A stretch of 64,000 nt of DNA from Myceligenerans crystallogenes (GCF_039529775.1 NZ_BAAANL010000010.1:1-64000); one strand, 5' to 3'. Shown: positions 17,099-24,810, numbered from the stretch's first letter. Made by a program: numbers and translations. The notes: generated by a model from the letters alone, not told the origin.

Positions 17099-17892
17099 AC
17101 ACGGCACGGCGCGAGGCGGACGCGGGCACGGCGCGGCTCGCCGTCGTCGTCCCCGCGCTGAACGAGGCGCACGACGCCGGGATCGCGCGGACGCTCGAGG
17201 CGCTGCACGCGCAGGAGGACGACGACTTCGACCTCGTCGTGGTGGACAACGGGTCCACGGACGGTACCGGGGACCTGGTGCGGAAGGTGATCGCGGGGTC
17301 CGGGCGGTCCGGGCGGTGGCGGGTCGTGGACGAGGCGCAGAAGGGGACGGGCGCGGCCGCCGACACGGGGATGCGGGTCGCGATCGCGGGCGGCGCCGGG
17401 CTGCTGGCGCGGACCGACGCCGACTGCCTGCCGCCGCCCGGCTGGACGCGCGTGGTGCGGGCGGCGTTCGCGACGGGAGATGAGCTGATCGCGGGGCGGC
17501 TCGTGCCGCGCACCGACGACCGGCCGGTGTCCCGCCGGCAGACCGCGGTGCTGAACGGCGCGCTGTGGCTGGCGAGCACCTTCGGGAAGATCCGGCCCGG
17601 GAACCAGGACGAGGGGTACCGGGGGCCGTACGTCATGGCCCCCGGCTGCAACATGGCGATCACCGCGGACCTGTACCAGCGCGCGGGCGGCTTCCCGCGC
17701 ACCCGCATCGAGGACGTGCACGAGGACCGCGCGCTGGTCAACGCGGTGCGGCGGCTGACGTCGTCGTACGGCGAGCACCCCGAGGTGTGGGTGCGGGCCT
17801 CCACGCGGCGCGTGCACGCGTGGGGCCTGCTGCGGACCCTGGGCTGGTACGCCGACCACCGCTACCGCCCCGCGGTGGTGGACATCCGGTGA
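17095..17892 (+). CDS. family 2 glycosyltransferase
   Basis: This 265-aa GT-A fold enzyme has the N-terminal VVVPALNEAHDAG, the VVDNGSTDGTG nucleotide-binding stretch (49-58), the metal-binding TDAD (107-110) and acceptor-side GCNMAITADLY and EDVHEDRAL. It has no transmembrane helix, so it is probably a cytosolic or peripheral hexosyl or N-acetylhexosaminyl transferase. It is coupled on both sides (GTGA with the ketosynthase, GTGA with P450). That context suggests it glycosylates the cluster product or its polar intermediate; acceptor and donor are unknown. Confidence 0.85.
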   Translation: MNTARREADAGTARLAVVVPALNEAHDAGIARTLEALHAQEDDDFDLVVVDNGSTDGTGDLVRKVIAGSGRSGRWRVVDEAQKGTGAAADTGMRVAIAGGAGLLARTDADCLPPPGWTRVVRAAFATGDELIAGRLVPRTDDRPVSRRQTAVLNGALWLASTFGKIRPGNQDEGYRGPYVMAPGCNMAITADLYQRAGGFPRTRIEDVHEDRALVNAVRRLTSSYGEHPEVWVRASTRRVHAWGLLRTLGWYADHRYRPAVVDIR

Positions 17893-19247
17893 CGGCCCCG
17901 GGGCAGGTCCCGTCGGCCCCTGGGGGGAGCACGAGGTTCCCGTCCGCCACCACGAGGTTGCGTCGCATCGGCCCAGGAGCGACGGACGGCAAGGTCGTGG
18001 GGCGGACGGGAACCTCGTGGGCCTCGCCCGAGGCGCTGTGGGAGGAGCGGGTGCAGCGGGGGGCGCATCCCGTGGCGTACCCGGCGATCCGGGGGCTGCG
18101 GGGGAGGGCCGTCGTGCGGGTGCCGCGGGTGGGGGTCGTGGTGAACGACGCCGCCGTGGCGCGCGAGGTGCTGCTGGACACCGAGCGGTTCTCGAAGGTC
18201 GGGCCCGGGTCGCCGTCGGACCTGTGGACGCCGGTGCTCGGGCCGTCCGTGCTGCTGAACATGGAGGGCGCGGAGCACGCCGCGATGCGGCGGGCGCTCG
18301 GGCCGATCTTCTCGCCGCGGGCGGTGCGCGAGCTGGTCGACGCCGGGCGCGAGCCGGGCGGGCCGCTCGACGAGCTGGCCCTGCGGCTGGACAAGGGGGA
18401 GACCGTCGATCTGGCGGCGACGGTCGCGGCGCAGGCCGGGGCCGTGATCTGCGGGCTCGTGGGGCTGCCGCCCACGGACGCGGCGGTGCGGGAGTCGATG
18501 GCGGCGGCGCAGGCGGTGACCGGGATGGTGCGGCTGCACCGGCGCCGGCTCACCGCCGCGCAGGCGAGGCACGCCCGGGGTGTGCTGGAGGGGCTGACGG
18601 CGCCCGCCCGGATGGCGTACCGGGCCGGCGACGAGGGGACGGTCCCGGGACGGATGCGCGCGCTGGGACTCTCGGAGCGTGAGGCGATGGGCGCGGTGGG
18701 GGCGTTCGTGCTGACGGGGACGGAGACGATCCAGTCGTTCGTGCCGCGGCTGCTCGCGATCGCCCACGACACGGGGTGGATGGACCGCCTGCTGGGGGTG
18801 CCGGGGCCGGGTGCGGCGACCGGTCCGGCGGCGGCGAACGGCGGCGGAGACTCCGATCTGCGGCGGCGGATGGTCGAGGAAGGGCTCCGGGTGACCGTGC
18901 CGACGCCCGCGATGCTGCGGTCTGTGGTGGCCGGCGCCGAGGTCGGCGGGGAACGGGTCAGGCCGGGGGATCGTGTCGTGATCGCGACCGTGAACTGCTG
19001 CCGGGCCGAGGGCGGGTTCGATCCGGACCGGGCGATCAGCGCTGGTGTCCGGCACCTCTGGTTCGGCGCGGGGCCGCACTTCTGCCTGGGTATGCCGCTC
19101 GCGATGGCGCAGGTGAACGCGGTGCTGGACGCGCTCGCCCCGGTCGCCGCGGCCGGTGGCACGCCGGTGGTGGGACGACGGCGCGTGGCCCGCGGCGTGC
19201 TCGTGCCCGCGTACCGGGAGCTGGCGATCACCCTGGCCCGGACCTGA
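17889..19247 (+). CDS. cytochrome P450 (second)
   Basis: This 452-aa P450 has the heme loop WFGAGPHFCLG (Cys399), I-helix TGTET (~276-280) and the K-helix ExxR in EEGLR (~330-334). The GTG overlaps the glycosyltransferase stop. However, residues ~14-44 are encoded by a 90-bp palindromic repeat (17930-18019), so the true start may be later, for example the in-frame GTG at 17997; conserved P450 sequence begins near residue 45. Resemblance to the 12966-14369 P450 (DLWxPVLG motif) suggests paralogy. Function within the Ole-like cluster is unknown. Confidence 0.88.
   Translation: MTAPGQVPSAPGGSTRFPSATTRLRRIGPGATDGKVVGRTGTSWASPEALWEERVQRGAHPVAYPAIRGLRGRAVVRVPRVGVVVNDAAVAREVLLDTERFSKVGPGSPSDLWTPVLGPSVLLNMEGAEHAAMRRALGPIFSPRAVRELVDAGREPGGPLDELALRLDKGETVDLAATVAAQAGAVICGLVGLPPTDAAVRESMAAAQAVTGMVRLHRRRLTAAQARHARGVLEGLTAPARMAYRAGDEGTVPGRMRALGLSEREAMGAVGAFVLTGTETIQSFVPRLLAIAHDTGWMDRLLGVPGPGAATGPAAANGGGDSDLRRRMVEEGLRVTVPTPAMLRSVVAGAEVGGERVRPGDRVVIATVNCCRAEGGFDPDRAISAGVRHLWFGAGPHFCLGMPLAMAQVNAVLDALAPVAAAGGTPVVGRRRVARGVLVPAYRELAITLART
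17930..18019. repeat. dispersed nested palindrome, copy A
   Basis: Perfect 19-bp outer arms (17930-17948 and 18001-18019, starting CACGAGGTTCCCG) enclose a second CACGAGG motif (17951-17957) and a degenerate inverted partner near 17991-18000. The 22-nt stretch 17949-17970 recurs, inverted, at 34675-34696 with one mismatch. The element overlaps the predicted 5' end of the P450 gene. Confidence 0.7.
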
Positions 19248-19276
19248 GTTCTCGGCCGGGACCGCCCGCGCCGGCC

Positions 19277-19289
19277 TAGGATCCGGGCC
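19277..19289 (+). promoter_or_regulatory. leaderless -10 of yidD
   Basis: TAGGAT (19277-19282) is 7 nt before the GTG start at 19290. Confidence 0.5.
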
Positions 19290-19844
19290 GTGGACTGCGA
19301 TCTCGGCTGCGACGGCTGCGGCGACAACGACGGCTGCGGGGGCGGCGGGCGGGGCTCGGGCTCCCGCGGGTGCTGGTGGGACCTGCTGAGCGGCTGCGAC
19401 GCGTGCGACCTCCTGCCCGACCGGAAGGACAAGAAGCGCGGACGGCGTCGGCGTCGGACCGGGTCCCACGAGACCTTCGACCGGACGGCGGCGGCGTACG
19501 CGGCGGCGGACCTCGTCGACCGCGTGGCCCTGGCCGCGCCGCCCGGGGGCGCGGCACCGCCGCCGCCGGTGCGCTGGTGGTCCGTGCCGCGGCTCGCGGG
19601 GATGGCCGCGATCCGGCTGTACCAGAGGTGGATCTCGCCGCGGCTGCCCACGCGCTGCCGGTACACGCCCACCTGCAGCGCCTACGGACTCCAGGCCGTG
19701 CGCACGTACGGGCTGGTCACGGGGTCCCGCCTGGCGCTGGGCCGCATCCGGCGCTGCACGCGCCACATTCCGCACGGGACCCGCGATCTGCTGCCGCGCC
19801 CGTCGCCGGTCGTGCGAGCGGGGAACGTCCCGGCGCTCACCTGA
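19290..19844 (+). CDS. yidD: YidD-family membrane-insertion factor with Cys-rich N-terminus
   Basis: This 184-aa protein is longer than a normal YidD (~70-90 aa). The YidD domain spans ~105-165, with YQRWISPRLPTRCRYTPTCSAYGLQAV and LALGRIRRC. YidD proteins assist YidC-dependent insertion of membrane proteins at the inner face of the membrane. The first ~40 residues form a Cys/Asp/Gly-rich segment with seven cysteines (such as CDLGCDGCGDNDGC and CWWDLLSGCDAC) that could bind metal. Its position between a P450 and an AMP ligase is unlike the usual rpmH-rnpA-yidD-yidC locus, so this is probably an extra, specialised copy. Confidence 0.82.
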   Translation: MDCDLGCDGCGDNDGCGGGGRGSGSRGCWWDLLSGCDACDLLPDRKDKKRGRRRRRTGSHETFDRTAAAYAAADLVDRVALAAPPGGAAPPPPVRWWSVPRLAGMAAIRLYQRWISPRLPTRCRYTPTCSAYGLQAVRTYGLVTGSRLALGRIRRCTRHIPHGTRDLLPRPSPVVRAGNVPALT

Positions 19845-19892
19845 GAGGCCGTCCGAGAAGGGTGGCCCGGCTTCCGGCCGCTTCCGGCCTGC

Positions 19893-19954
19893 CGCCGACC
19901 ATGTCATCTGGGTCGATGGCAACGATTCCGTCGACCGGCATGACATGGTCGGCG
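19893..19954. repeat. 15-bp-arm palindrome before the OleC-like gene
   Basis: CGCCGACCATGTCAT (19893-19907) is repeated perfectly inverted at 19940-19954. The right arm covers the probable -35 region (ATGACA, 19940-19945) of the next gene. It could be an operator or a terminator for yidD. Confidence 0.6.
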
Positions 19955-19960
19955 CCCTAG

Positions 19961-19972
19961 TAGGTTTGTGGT
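19961..19972 (+). promoter_or_regulatory. leaderless -10 of the OleC-like gene
   Basis: TAGGTT (19961-19966) is 6 nt before the GTG at 19973. A possible -35 ATGACA sits 15 bp upstream within the palindrome. Confidence 0.5.
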
Positions 19973-21928
19973 GTGGCGGAGGATCTGTTCGTCGATGAGT
20001 TGATCGAAGCCGTCCGTGAGGGGCGGATCGATCCCGCGGGCGTCGCGATGCGGTGGTTCGGCGACCCGTATCCGGGGGCACGGGGGAGCCGCCGGGGCGC
20101 GCGGGTCCGGGACGAGGTGACGTTCCGGGACCTCGCCGACCGGGTCGGGCGTACCGCCGCCGGGCTGTCGGCCGCCGGGATGGTGCCCAGCGACCGGGTC
20201 CTGTTCAGCATCCGCCCGCGCCCCGAGGGGATCGTGCTGATCCTGGCGGCGCTGCGGATCGGGGGAGTCATCGTCTTCGTGGATCCCGGTTCCACGCCGG
20301 AGCTCTTCGAGGCGCGGCTCGCGGCGGCGAACCCGCGGTGGGCGGCGACCGAGGCGCTGCTGTACGCGGCGTCGTCGGGCCCGCTGTCCCGGATCGCCCG
20401 GTCGCGCGGCCTGCTGCTGCCGGCCTACGGCCGGCTCCCGGTGCGGCACCTGTACTCCGGGTCGTGGCTGCCGGGCGTGCCGCGCGGTGCGCTGCGGGTC
20501 GCCCGGCTCGGGCCGACGACGCCGGGCGGGCGAGGGGCCGAGCTCGGCGGAGACCGGAGCGGGCCGCGACCCGCACCCGGCGGTCGGCAGGCCGGGCCGG
20601 ATCTTGGCACGGAACAGGGTGGGAACCCGGCCGGGCCGGATCTTGGCACGGAACAGGGCGGGAACCCGGCGGGGCCCGATCTCGGCACGGAACTGGGCGG
20701 GAACCCGGCGGGGCCCGATCTCGGCGCGGAGCAGGCCGGCCGGGGCGATGAGCCGGCCCGTTCCCGGGACGGCGACCGGGAGGCGCTCGTCGTGTTCACC
20801 TCGGGGACGACGTCGGACCCGAAGGCCGTGGTGCACACGACGTCGTCGCTCGGCGGCATGCTCGAGCTGTTCGGCCGGCTCGGCGAGCTGCGGCCCGGGC
20901 AGCGCGCGCACACCGACCAGATGTTCCTGGGCCTCCCGGCGATGCTCGCGGGCGGGACCTGGGAGATCCCCGCGCGCACGCCCGCCGCCGACCCTGCGGC
21001 CTTCGCCCGGGGCGTGGCGGGCGCGGACTCGTCCTTCGCCGTTCCCGCGGACGTCACCGCGCTGCTCGACGTCGTCGAGGCAGGGCGCGCCGACGGTCAC
21101 GGATCCGCGCCGTTCGTGGCCGGGAACGCCGCGGCGACGCGGGCCCCGGACCCTTCGGCGGCCGGCCCGCGGATCATGGCGGTCGGTGCCGCCCCCGTCA
21201 CCCCGGCGCTCATGGAGCGCGCCACGCGCCTGGTCCCGGGCACCCGCTGGATCTGCGTCTACGGCGCCACGGAGATGCTCCCGGCCGCCGTGGTCGACGG
21301 GACGGCGAAGGTCGCGGCGGGCGCGGCGTCGTCGGGCGATCTCGTCGGCACGCCGCTGCGCGGCGTCACCGCGCGGATCGATGCCCCGGACGACGACGGC
21401 GTCGGCGAGCTGGTCCTCGCCGGCCCCTCGCTCATGGCCGGCTACCTCGCCGACCGCGACGCCGGGCGCCCGCGCGCGGCGGAGCACCGTACCGGTGACC
21501 TGGCGCGGCTCGACGACCAGGGCCGTCTCGTCCTGGTCGGCCGGACGCGGGACATGATCATCCGCGGCACGGTGAACATCTACCCCGGCCTGTTCGAGCC
21601 GCGCCTGCGTGCGCTGCCCGGTGTCGCGGACGCCCTCCTGATCGGCCTCCCGCAGGTGGACGGCGACGAGAAGGTCGCCCTGGTTCTGGTCCCGGACCCC
21701 GCCCCGGCGGCGTCGGACCCGGCACGCGATGCCGGGCGGACGCCGTCGGGCGGCGTGCGGATCACGACCGATACCGCCCTGACCCGGGCGACTGCCCCGC
21801 GGCTCGCGGGGATCCTCGACCACGGCGCCCTCCCGGACCTGATCGTCGAGGCGTCGCACGTCCCGCTCGCGGGACGTTCGCGGAAGCCCGACCGCGCGGC
21901 CCTGGCCGCGGCGATCACGACCGCCTGA
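19973..21928 (+). CDS. OleC-like AMP-dependent ligase (beta-lactone synthetase-like)
   Basis: This 651-aa ANL enzyme has the P-loop-like FTSGTTSDPKAV (~274-285), VYGATEMLP (~428-436, as in OleC-type YGATE) and the hinge region TGDLARLDDQGRLVLVGRTRDMIIRG. OleC enzymes adenylate a beta-hydroxy acid and cyclise it to a beta-lactone; fatty-acyl-AMP ligases are the main alternative. It has no fused OleB hydrolase domain, unlike the actinobacterial OleBC fusion. Four 13-residue tandem repeats (AGPDLGTEQGGNP) sit at ~207-258, between the N-terminal subdomain and the P-loop, and account for much of the extra length. Confidence 0.82.
   Translation: MAEDLFVDELIEAVREGRIDPAGVAMRWFGDPYPGARGSRRGARVRDEVTFRDLADRVGRTAAGLSAAGMVPSDRVLFSIRPRPEGIVLILAALRIGGVIVFVDPGSTPELFEARLAAANPRWAATEALLYAASSGPLSRIARSRGLLLPAYGRLPVRHLYSGSWLPGVPRGALRVARLGPTTPGGRGAELGGDRSGPRPAPGGRQAGPDLGTEQGGNPAGPDLGTEQGGNPAGPDLGTELGGNPAGPDLGAEQAGRGDEPARSRDGDREALVVFTSGTTSDPKAVVHTTSSLGGMLELFGRLGELRPGQRAHTDQMFLGLPAMLAGGTWEIPARTPAADPAAFARGVAGADSSFAVPADVTALLDVVEAGRADGHGSAPFVAGNAAATRAPDPSAAGPRIMAVGAAPVTPALMERATRLVPGTRWICVYGATEMLPAAVVDGTAKVAAGAASSGDLVGTPLRGVTARIDAPDDDGVGELVLAGPSLMAGYLADRDAGRPRAAEHRTGDLARLDDQGRLVLVGRTRDMIIRGTVNIYPGLFEPRLRALPGVADALLIGLPQVDGDEKVALVLVPDPAPAASDPARDAGRTPSGGVRITTDTALTRATAPRLAGILDHGALPDLIVEASHVPLAGRSRKPDRAALAAAITTA
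20591..20746 (+). repeat. in-frame tandem repeat, 4 x 39 bp
   Basis: Four consecutive 39-bp units (20591, 20630, 20669, 20708) encode AGPDLGTEQGGNP and variants. Units 1 and 2 are almost identical, 3 differs at a few bases and 4 is most diverged. The length keeps the reading frame, so copy-number change would alter the linker without breaking the ligase. Confidence 0.9.
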
Positions 21929-22097
21929 GCCGCCGGACGGGCTCGGCGCCCGAACGGGCCGCGAGCGCGTCCGGGACCGACGTGGCGCGAGCAGCGTCCC
22001 CGGGCCGCGGATCGGGCGCCTCGGTGAGACGGGATCGTCACCTGCGGGCGGTACGGTTCGGACTGCAGATTCGTCCGCGCGAGCCGAGGGGGAGCGT

Positions 22098-23087
22098 ATG
22101 CGGGTGGTGGTGACCGGGGCGTCCGGGTTCGTGGGGGGCGCCGTCGTGCGTGACCTGGCCGGGCGCGGGCACGAGGTCGTCGCCTGCTCGCGGCGGGTGC
22201 CCGCCGCGCTGCCCGACGGCGTGCGGCACGTGGCCTGGGACCTGCGGGACGGGCCGTTGACCGGGCGGGCGCACCCGGGGGACGTGGACGTCGTCGTGCA
22301 CTGCGCGGCGGCCGTCGGGGACGGCGGATCGCAGGCGGCGGCGTGGGTGGTGAACGTCGAGGGGACGCGCGCGGTGCGCGCGACGTTCGAGAAGGCGCGG
22401 TTCGTGCACGTGTCGTCGGGGAGCGTCTACGACCCGACGACGCCGAGCGTGCGGATCCGGGAGGACCAGGGGCCGACGGCGCGGGCCGGCGCGTGGCGGA
22501 TCCGCTACCTCAACGCCTACGGGGCCACGAAGGCGGCGGCCGAGCGGTGGCTCGCGGCGAGCGCCTCCGAGCCCGATCGCGGGCCGGTCGTGGTGCTCCG
22601 GCCGCACGCGATCTACGGGCCGGGGGACACGACGCTGCTGCCGCGGCTGGAGTCCGTGCTGGTGGCGGACCGGTGGCTGCCGCTGCCGGGCGGGGGCGCG
22701 ACCATGCACCACCTGACGCACGTGGACACGCTCGCCGCCGCCGTGAACGCCGCCCTGGAGGCCGAGATCGCGCCGGAGGTCGCGGCGGGGGTCCCGCTGG
22801 TCGCCAACGTGGCCGACGCCGAGCCCGTACGGCTCAAGCCGATCGTCGAACTGCTCATGCTGGCGCGGGGGCGGCACGTCCAGGTGGTGCCGCTGCCGGA
22901 GCGCACGGTGCGGCGGGCGGCGGTGCTGGCCGAGCGGGTCGCGTCCTGGACCGGGAGGGAACCGCGGCTGTCGCGGTACGCGCTGAGCCACCTGGCGATG
23001 GAGCGGACGTACGACCTGACGGTGCTGCGCGAGCGGCTCGGCGTCGAGCCGCCGGAGACGTCGGTCATGGGGGCCGGGTCCTGGTGA
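22098..23087 (+). CDS. OleD-like NAD(P)-dependent reductase
   Basis: This 329-aa extended SDR has TGASGFVGG (6-14), a Ser near 107 (VSSGS) and Y141xxxK145 (YGATK). The C-terminal LSRYALSHLAMERTYDLTVLRERLGVEP is typical of 3-beta-HSD-like OleD enzymes that reduce the 2-alkyl-3-keto acid made by OleA. GAGGGGGAG lies 5 nt before the ATG. It follows the OleC-like gene by 169 bp on the same strand; that gap contains only a possible promoter near 22050 and no obvious hairpin. Generic nucleotide-sugar epimerase is the alternative. Confidence 0.82.
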   Translation: MRVVVTGASGFVGGAVVRDLAGRGHEVVACSRRVPAALPDGVRHVAWDLRDGPLTGRAHPGDVDVVVHCAAAVGDGGSQAAAWVVNVEGTRAVRATFEKARFVHVSSGSVYDPTTPSVRIREDQGPTARAGAWRIRYLNAYGATKAAAERWLAASASEPDRGPVVVLRPHAIYGPGDTTLLPRLESVLVADRWLPLPGGGATMHHLTHVDTLAAAVNAALEAEIAPEVAAGVPLVANVADAEPVRLKPIVELLMLARGRHVQVVPLPERTVRRAAVLAERVASWTGREPRLSRYALSHLAMERTYDLTVLRERLGVEPPETSVMGAGSW

Positions 23088-23107
23088 GGGGGGTGCCGGC
23101 GACGAGG

Positions 23108-23794
23108 ATGACGCGACGACCGTACGTGCTGCTCTCCGCGGCCGCGTCGCTCGACGGGTACATCGACGACAGCAGCGCGGACCGGCTGCTGCTGTCGAAC
23201 GAGGAGGACCTCGACCGGGTCGACGAGGTGCGCGCCGGCGTCGACGCGATCCTGGTCGGGGCGAACACGATCCGGGCCGACGACCCGCGGCTCGTGGTGC
23301 GCTCCGGGGAACGGCGGGCCGGGCGGGTCGCGGACGGCAGGCCCGCCACTCCCGTGAAGGTCACCGTCACGACGGCGGGCGACCTCGATCCCGGGGCGCG
23401 GTTCTTCACGGGCGACGGCGACAAGATCGTCTACACCGCCGGCGCCGCCGCACCGGGCCTTGCCCGGCTGGCCGAGGTCGCGACCGTCGTGTCCCTGGGC
23501 GCGGAGGTCACGCCGGACAAGCTCCTGGAAGATCTCGCCGGCCGCGGGATCGGCCGGCTCATGGTCGAGGGCGGCGGCGCGATCCACACGATGTTCCTCA
23601 CCGCCGGGCTCGTCGACGAGCTCCAGCTCGTCTACGCCCCGTTCTTCGTCGGCGACCCGGACGCCCCGCGATTCGTCCGGCCGGGGACGTTCCCGCAGGA
23701 CGCCGGCCACCCCATGACCCTCGCCGAGACCCGGGCCATCGGGAACTGCGTCCTCCTCCGCTACCTGACGAACCCCTTGACTGCCACTGGCTGA
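23108..23794 (+). CDS. RibD C-terminal-domain / pyrimidine reductase-like protein
   Basis: This 228-aa dihydrofolate-reductase-fold protein has LSAAASLDGYIDD, VDAILVGANTIRADDPRL and LMVEGGGAIHTMFLTAGLVDEL, all typical of the RibD_C family (NADPH-dependent 5-amino-6-ribosylaminouracil reductase). It lacks the deaminase domain and no other riboflavin gene is close, so it may be a stand-alone reductase with a different substrate. Three in-frame starts (GTG 23084, overlapping the OleD-like stop, GTG 23096, ATG 23108) are possible; I chose the ATG closest to the conserved core. Confidence 0.85.
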   Translation: MTRRPYVLLSAAASLDGYIDDSSADRLLLSNEEDLDRVDEVRAGVDAILVGANTIRADDPRLVVRSGERRAGRVADGRPATPVKVTVTTAGDLDPGARFFTGDGDKIVYTAGAAAPGLARLAEVATVVSLGAEVTPDKLLEDLAGRGIGRLMVEGGGAIHTMFLTAGLVDELQLVYAPFFVGDPDAPRFVRPGTFPQDAGHPMTLAETRAIGNCVLLRYLTNPLTATG

Positions 23795-23815
23795 ACTCCA
23801 GCCGTTGACCAAGGA

Positions 23816-23872
23816 TCAGTAGCACCGCAGTGCCGCAGATCCGGGATTCGAATGGATTCGAACTGCTACTGA
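23816..23872. repeat. inverted repeat with an internal 10-bp tandem duplication
   Basis: TCAGTAGCA (23816-23824) and TGCTACTGA (23864-23872) form 9-bp arms. Between them, GGATTCGAAT and GGATTCGAAC (23844-23863) are a tandem 10-bp duplication. The segment is less GC-rich than its surroundings and lies between the RibD-like gene and the next membrane protein. Function unknown: terminator, operator or an integration scar. Confidence 0.5.
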
Positions 23873-23910
23873 CCCCAGTGAGCAGGGGTGTGTAAATCCG
23901 AGGGGGGATC

Positions 23911-24669
23911 GTGCGGGGCGTATTCAAGGAACTTCAGCGGTTTGCCGGGCGGGCACGTGGGTGGTGGGTCGCGGGTCTGCTGCTTGTGGCCGTCGTCGTG
24001 CTGCTCGGGGTCATGGTGCTCGACGACGACGGGCGCACCCTGGCCGAGCGGGTCGCCGACGGCGGGTTCGCGAGCGGGGCGCTCGCGTTCGTGATGCCCG
24101 CGGCGATCGCCGGGATCGTGCTCGTCGCCGGAGCGAGCGGGGAGCTGCGGGCGATGCTCGCCGTCGAACCGCGGCGCGAGGTCGTCTACCGGACGAAGGT
24201 CTCCGCCGCGGCGCTCGTCGTCGTGCCCGCCGTGGCGGCGGCGTACCTGCTGTACGCGGGCGGGGCCTGGGGCGTGCACGCCGCGGCGGGCATGCCGGCC
24301 GACGGCGCCGGGCCGGACACGGCCGGACTCGCCGCGGAACTCGCCTGGACCGGGCTCCGCGTCCTGGCGCTCGCGGCCGCCGCGGGGGCGCTCGGCGGCG
24401 CGCTGGGCACGATGATCGGGCGCTGGCCCGTGGCGACGCTCGTGCTGTGCATCGCCCTGGCCACGATCGAGCGGGTGTGCCGCGGACTGGACGCGCCGGA
24501 GTGGTCCCTGACGATGAACGCGCGGGCGTGGCTCGCGGGGCCGCACGCCGTCGCCCTGACGCCCGGCGGGGCCGGGCCCTGGTGGATGGGGGGACTGGTC
24601 GTCCTGGGTGTCGTGGCCGTGGCGGTGGTCGTCGGGTCGCTCGTCTTCCGGCGTCGGGAACTGCGCTGA
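23911..24669 (+). CDS. integral membrane protein, ABC-2 permease-like
   Basis: This 252-aa protein has about six hydrophobic segments. It begins MRGVFKELQRFAGRARGWWVAGLLLVAVVVLLG and ends with a charged FRRRELR tail, the architecture of ABC-2-type permeases. RREVVYRTKVSAAALVVVPAVAAAYL near residue 90 resembles their TM3 region. No ATPase lies next to it, so it may use a distant one or have another role. GAGGGGGGATC precedes the GTG start. I do not recognise the family. Confidence 0.65.
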   Translation: MRGVFKELQRFAGRARGWWVAGLLLVAVVVLLGVMVLDDDGRTLAERVADGGFASGALAFVMPAAIAGIVLVAGASGELRAMLAVEPRREVVYRTKVSAAALVVVPAVAAAYLLYAGGAWGVHAAAGMPADGAGPDTAGLAAELAWTGLRVLALAAAAGALGGALGTMIGRWPVATLVLCIALATIERVCRGLDAPEWSLTMNARAWLAGPHAVALTPGGAGPWWMGGLVVLGVVAVAVVVGSLVFRRRELR

Positions 24670-24755
24670 GGAGCAGACCCGGCCCGGCTGTGCCCACGCG
24701 TATCTCGGATCGTGGGATCTTCCGACCGGTAGGTGACACCGGGGGCGAAGAGGCG

Positions 24756-24768
24756 TAACGTGCATGAC
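24756..24768 (+). promoter_or_regulatory. leaderless -10 of the ilvB leader
   Basis: TAACGT (24756-24761) is 7 nt before the GTG of the leader peptide at 24769. Confidence 0.5.
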
Positions 24769-24810
24769 GTGCAGACGATCCTCGTAGTACTTCCCGAGCG
24801 CGCCGACTGA
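24769..24810 (+). CDS. ilvB leader peptide
   Basis: The short reading frame GTG...TGA encodes MQTILVVLPERAD, with Ile-Leu-Val-Val-Leu as residues 4-8. A run of all three branched-chain codons just before a terminator hairpin is the classic signal of transcription attenuation by charged Ile/Leu/Val tRNAs. It starts 7 nt after TAACGT and is probably leaderless. The competing ATG at 24764 gives a 7-residue frame without branched-chain codons. Confidence 0.75.
   Translation: MQTILVVLPERAD

Noticed and set aside
20591..20746. Regular 39-bp repeats considered as a CRISPR array
   Set aside because: Units are contiguous without spacers, in frame and translated within the AMP ligase.
23844..23872. 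GATTCGAA sequences considered as a tRNA T-arm or tRNA gene
   Set aside because: No acceptor stem, anticodon arm or CCA-proximal pairing can be built around them on either strand.
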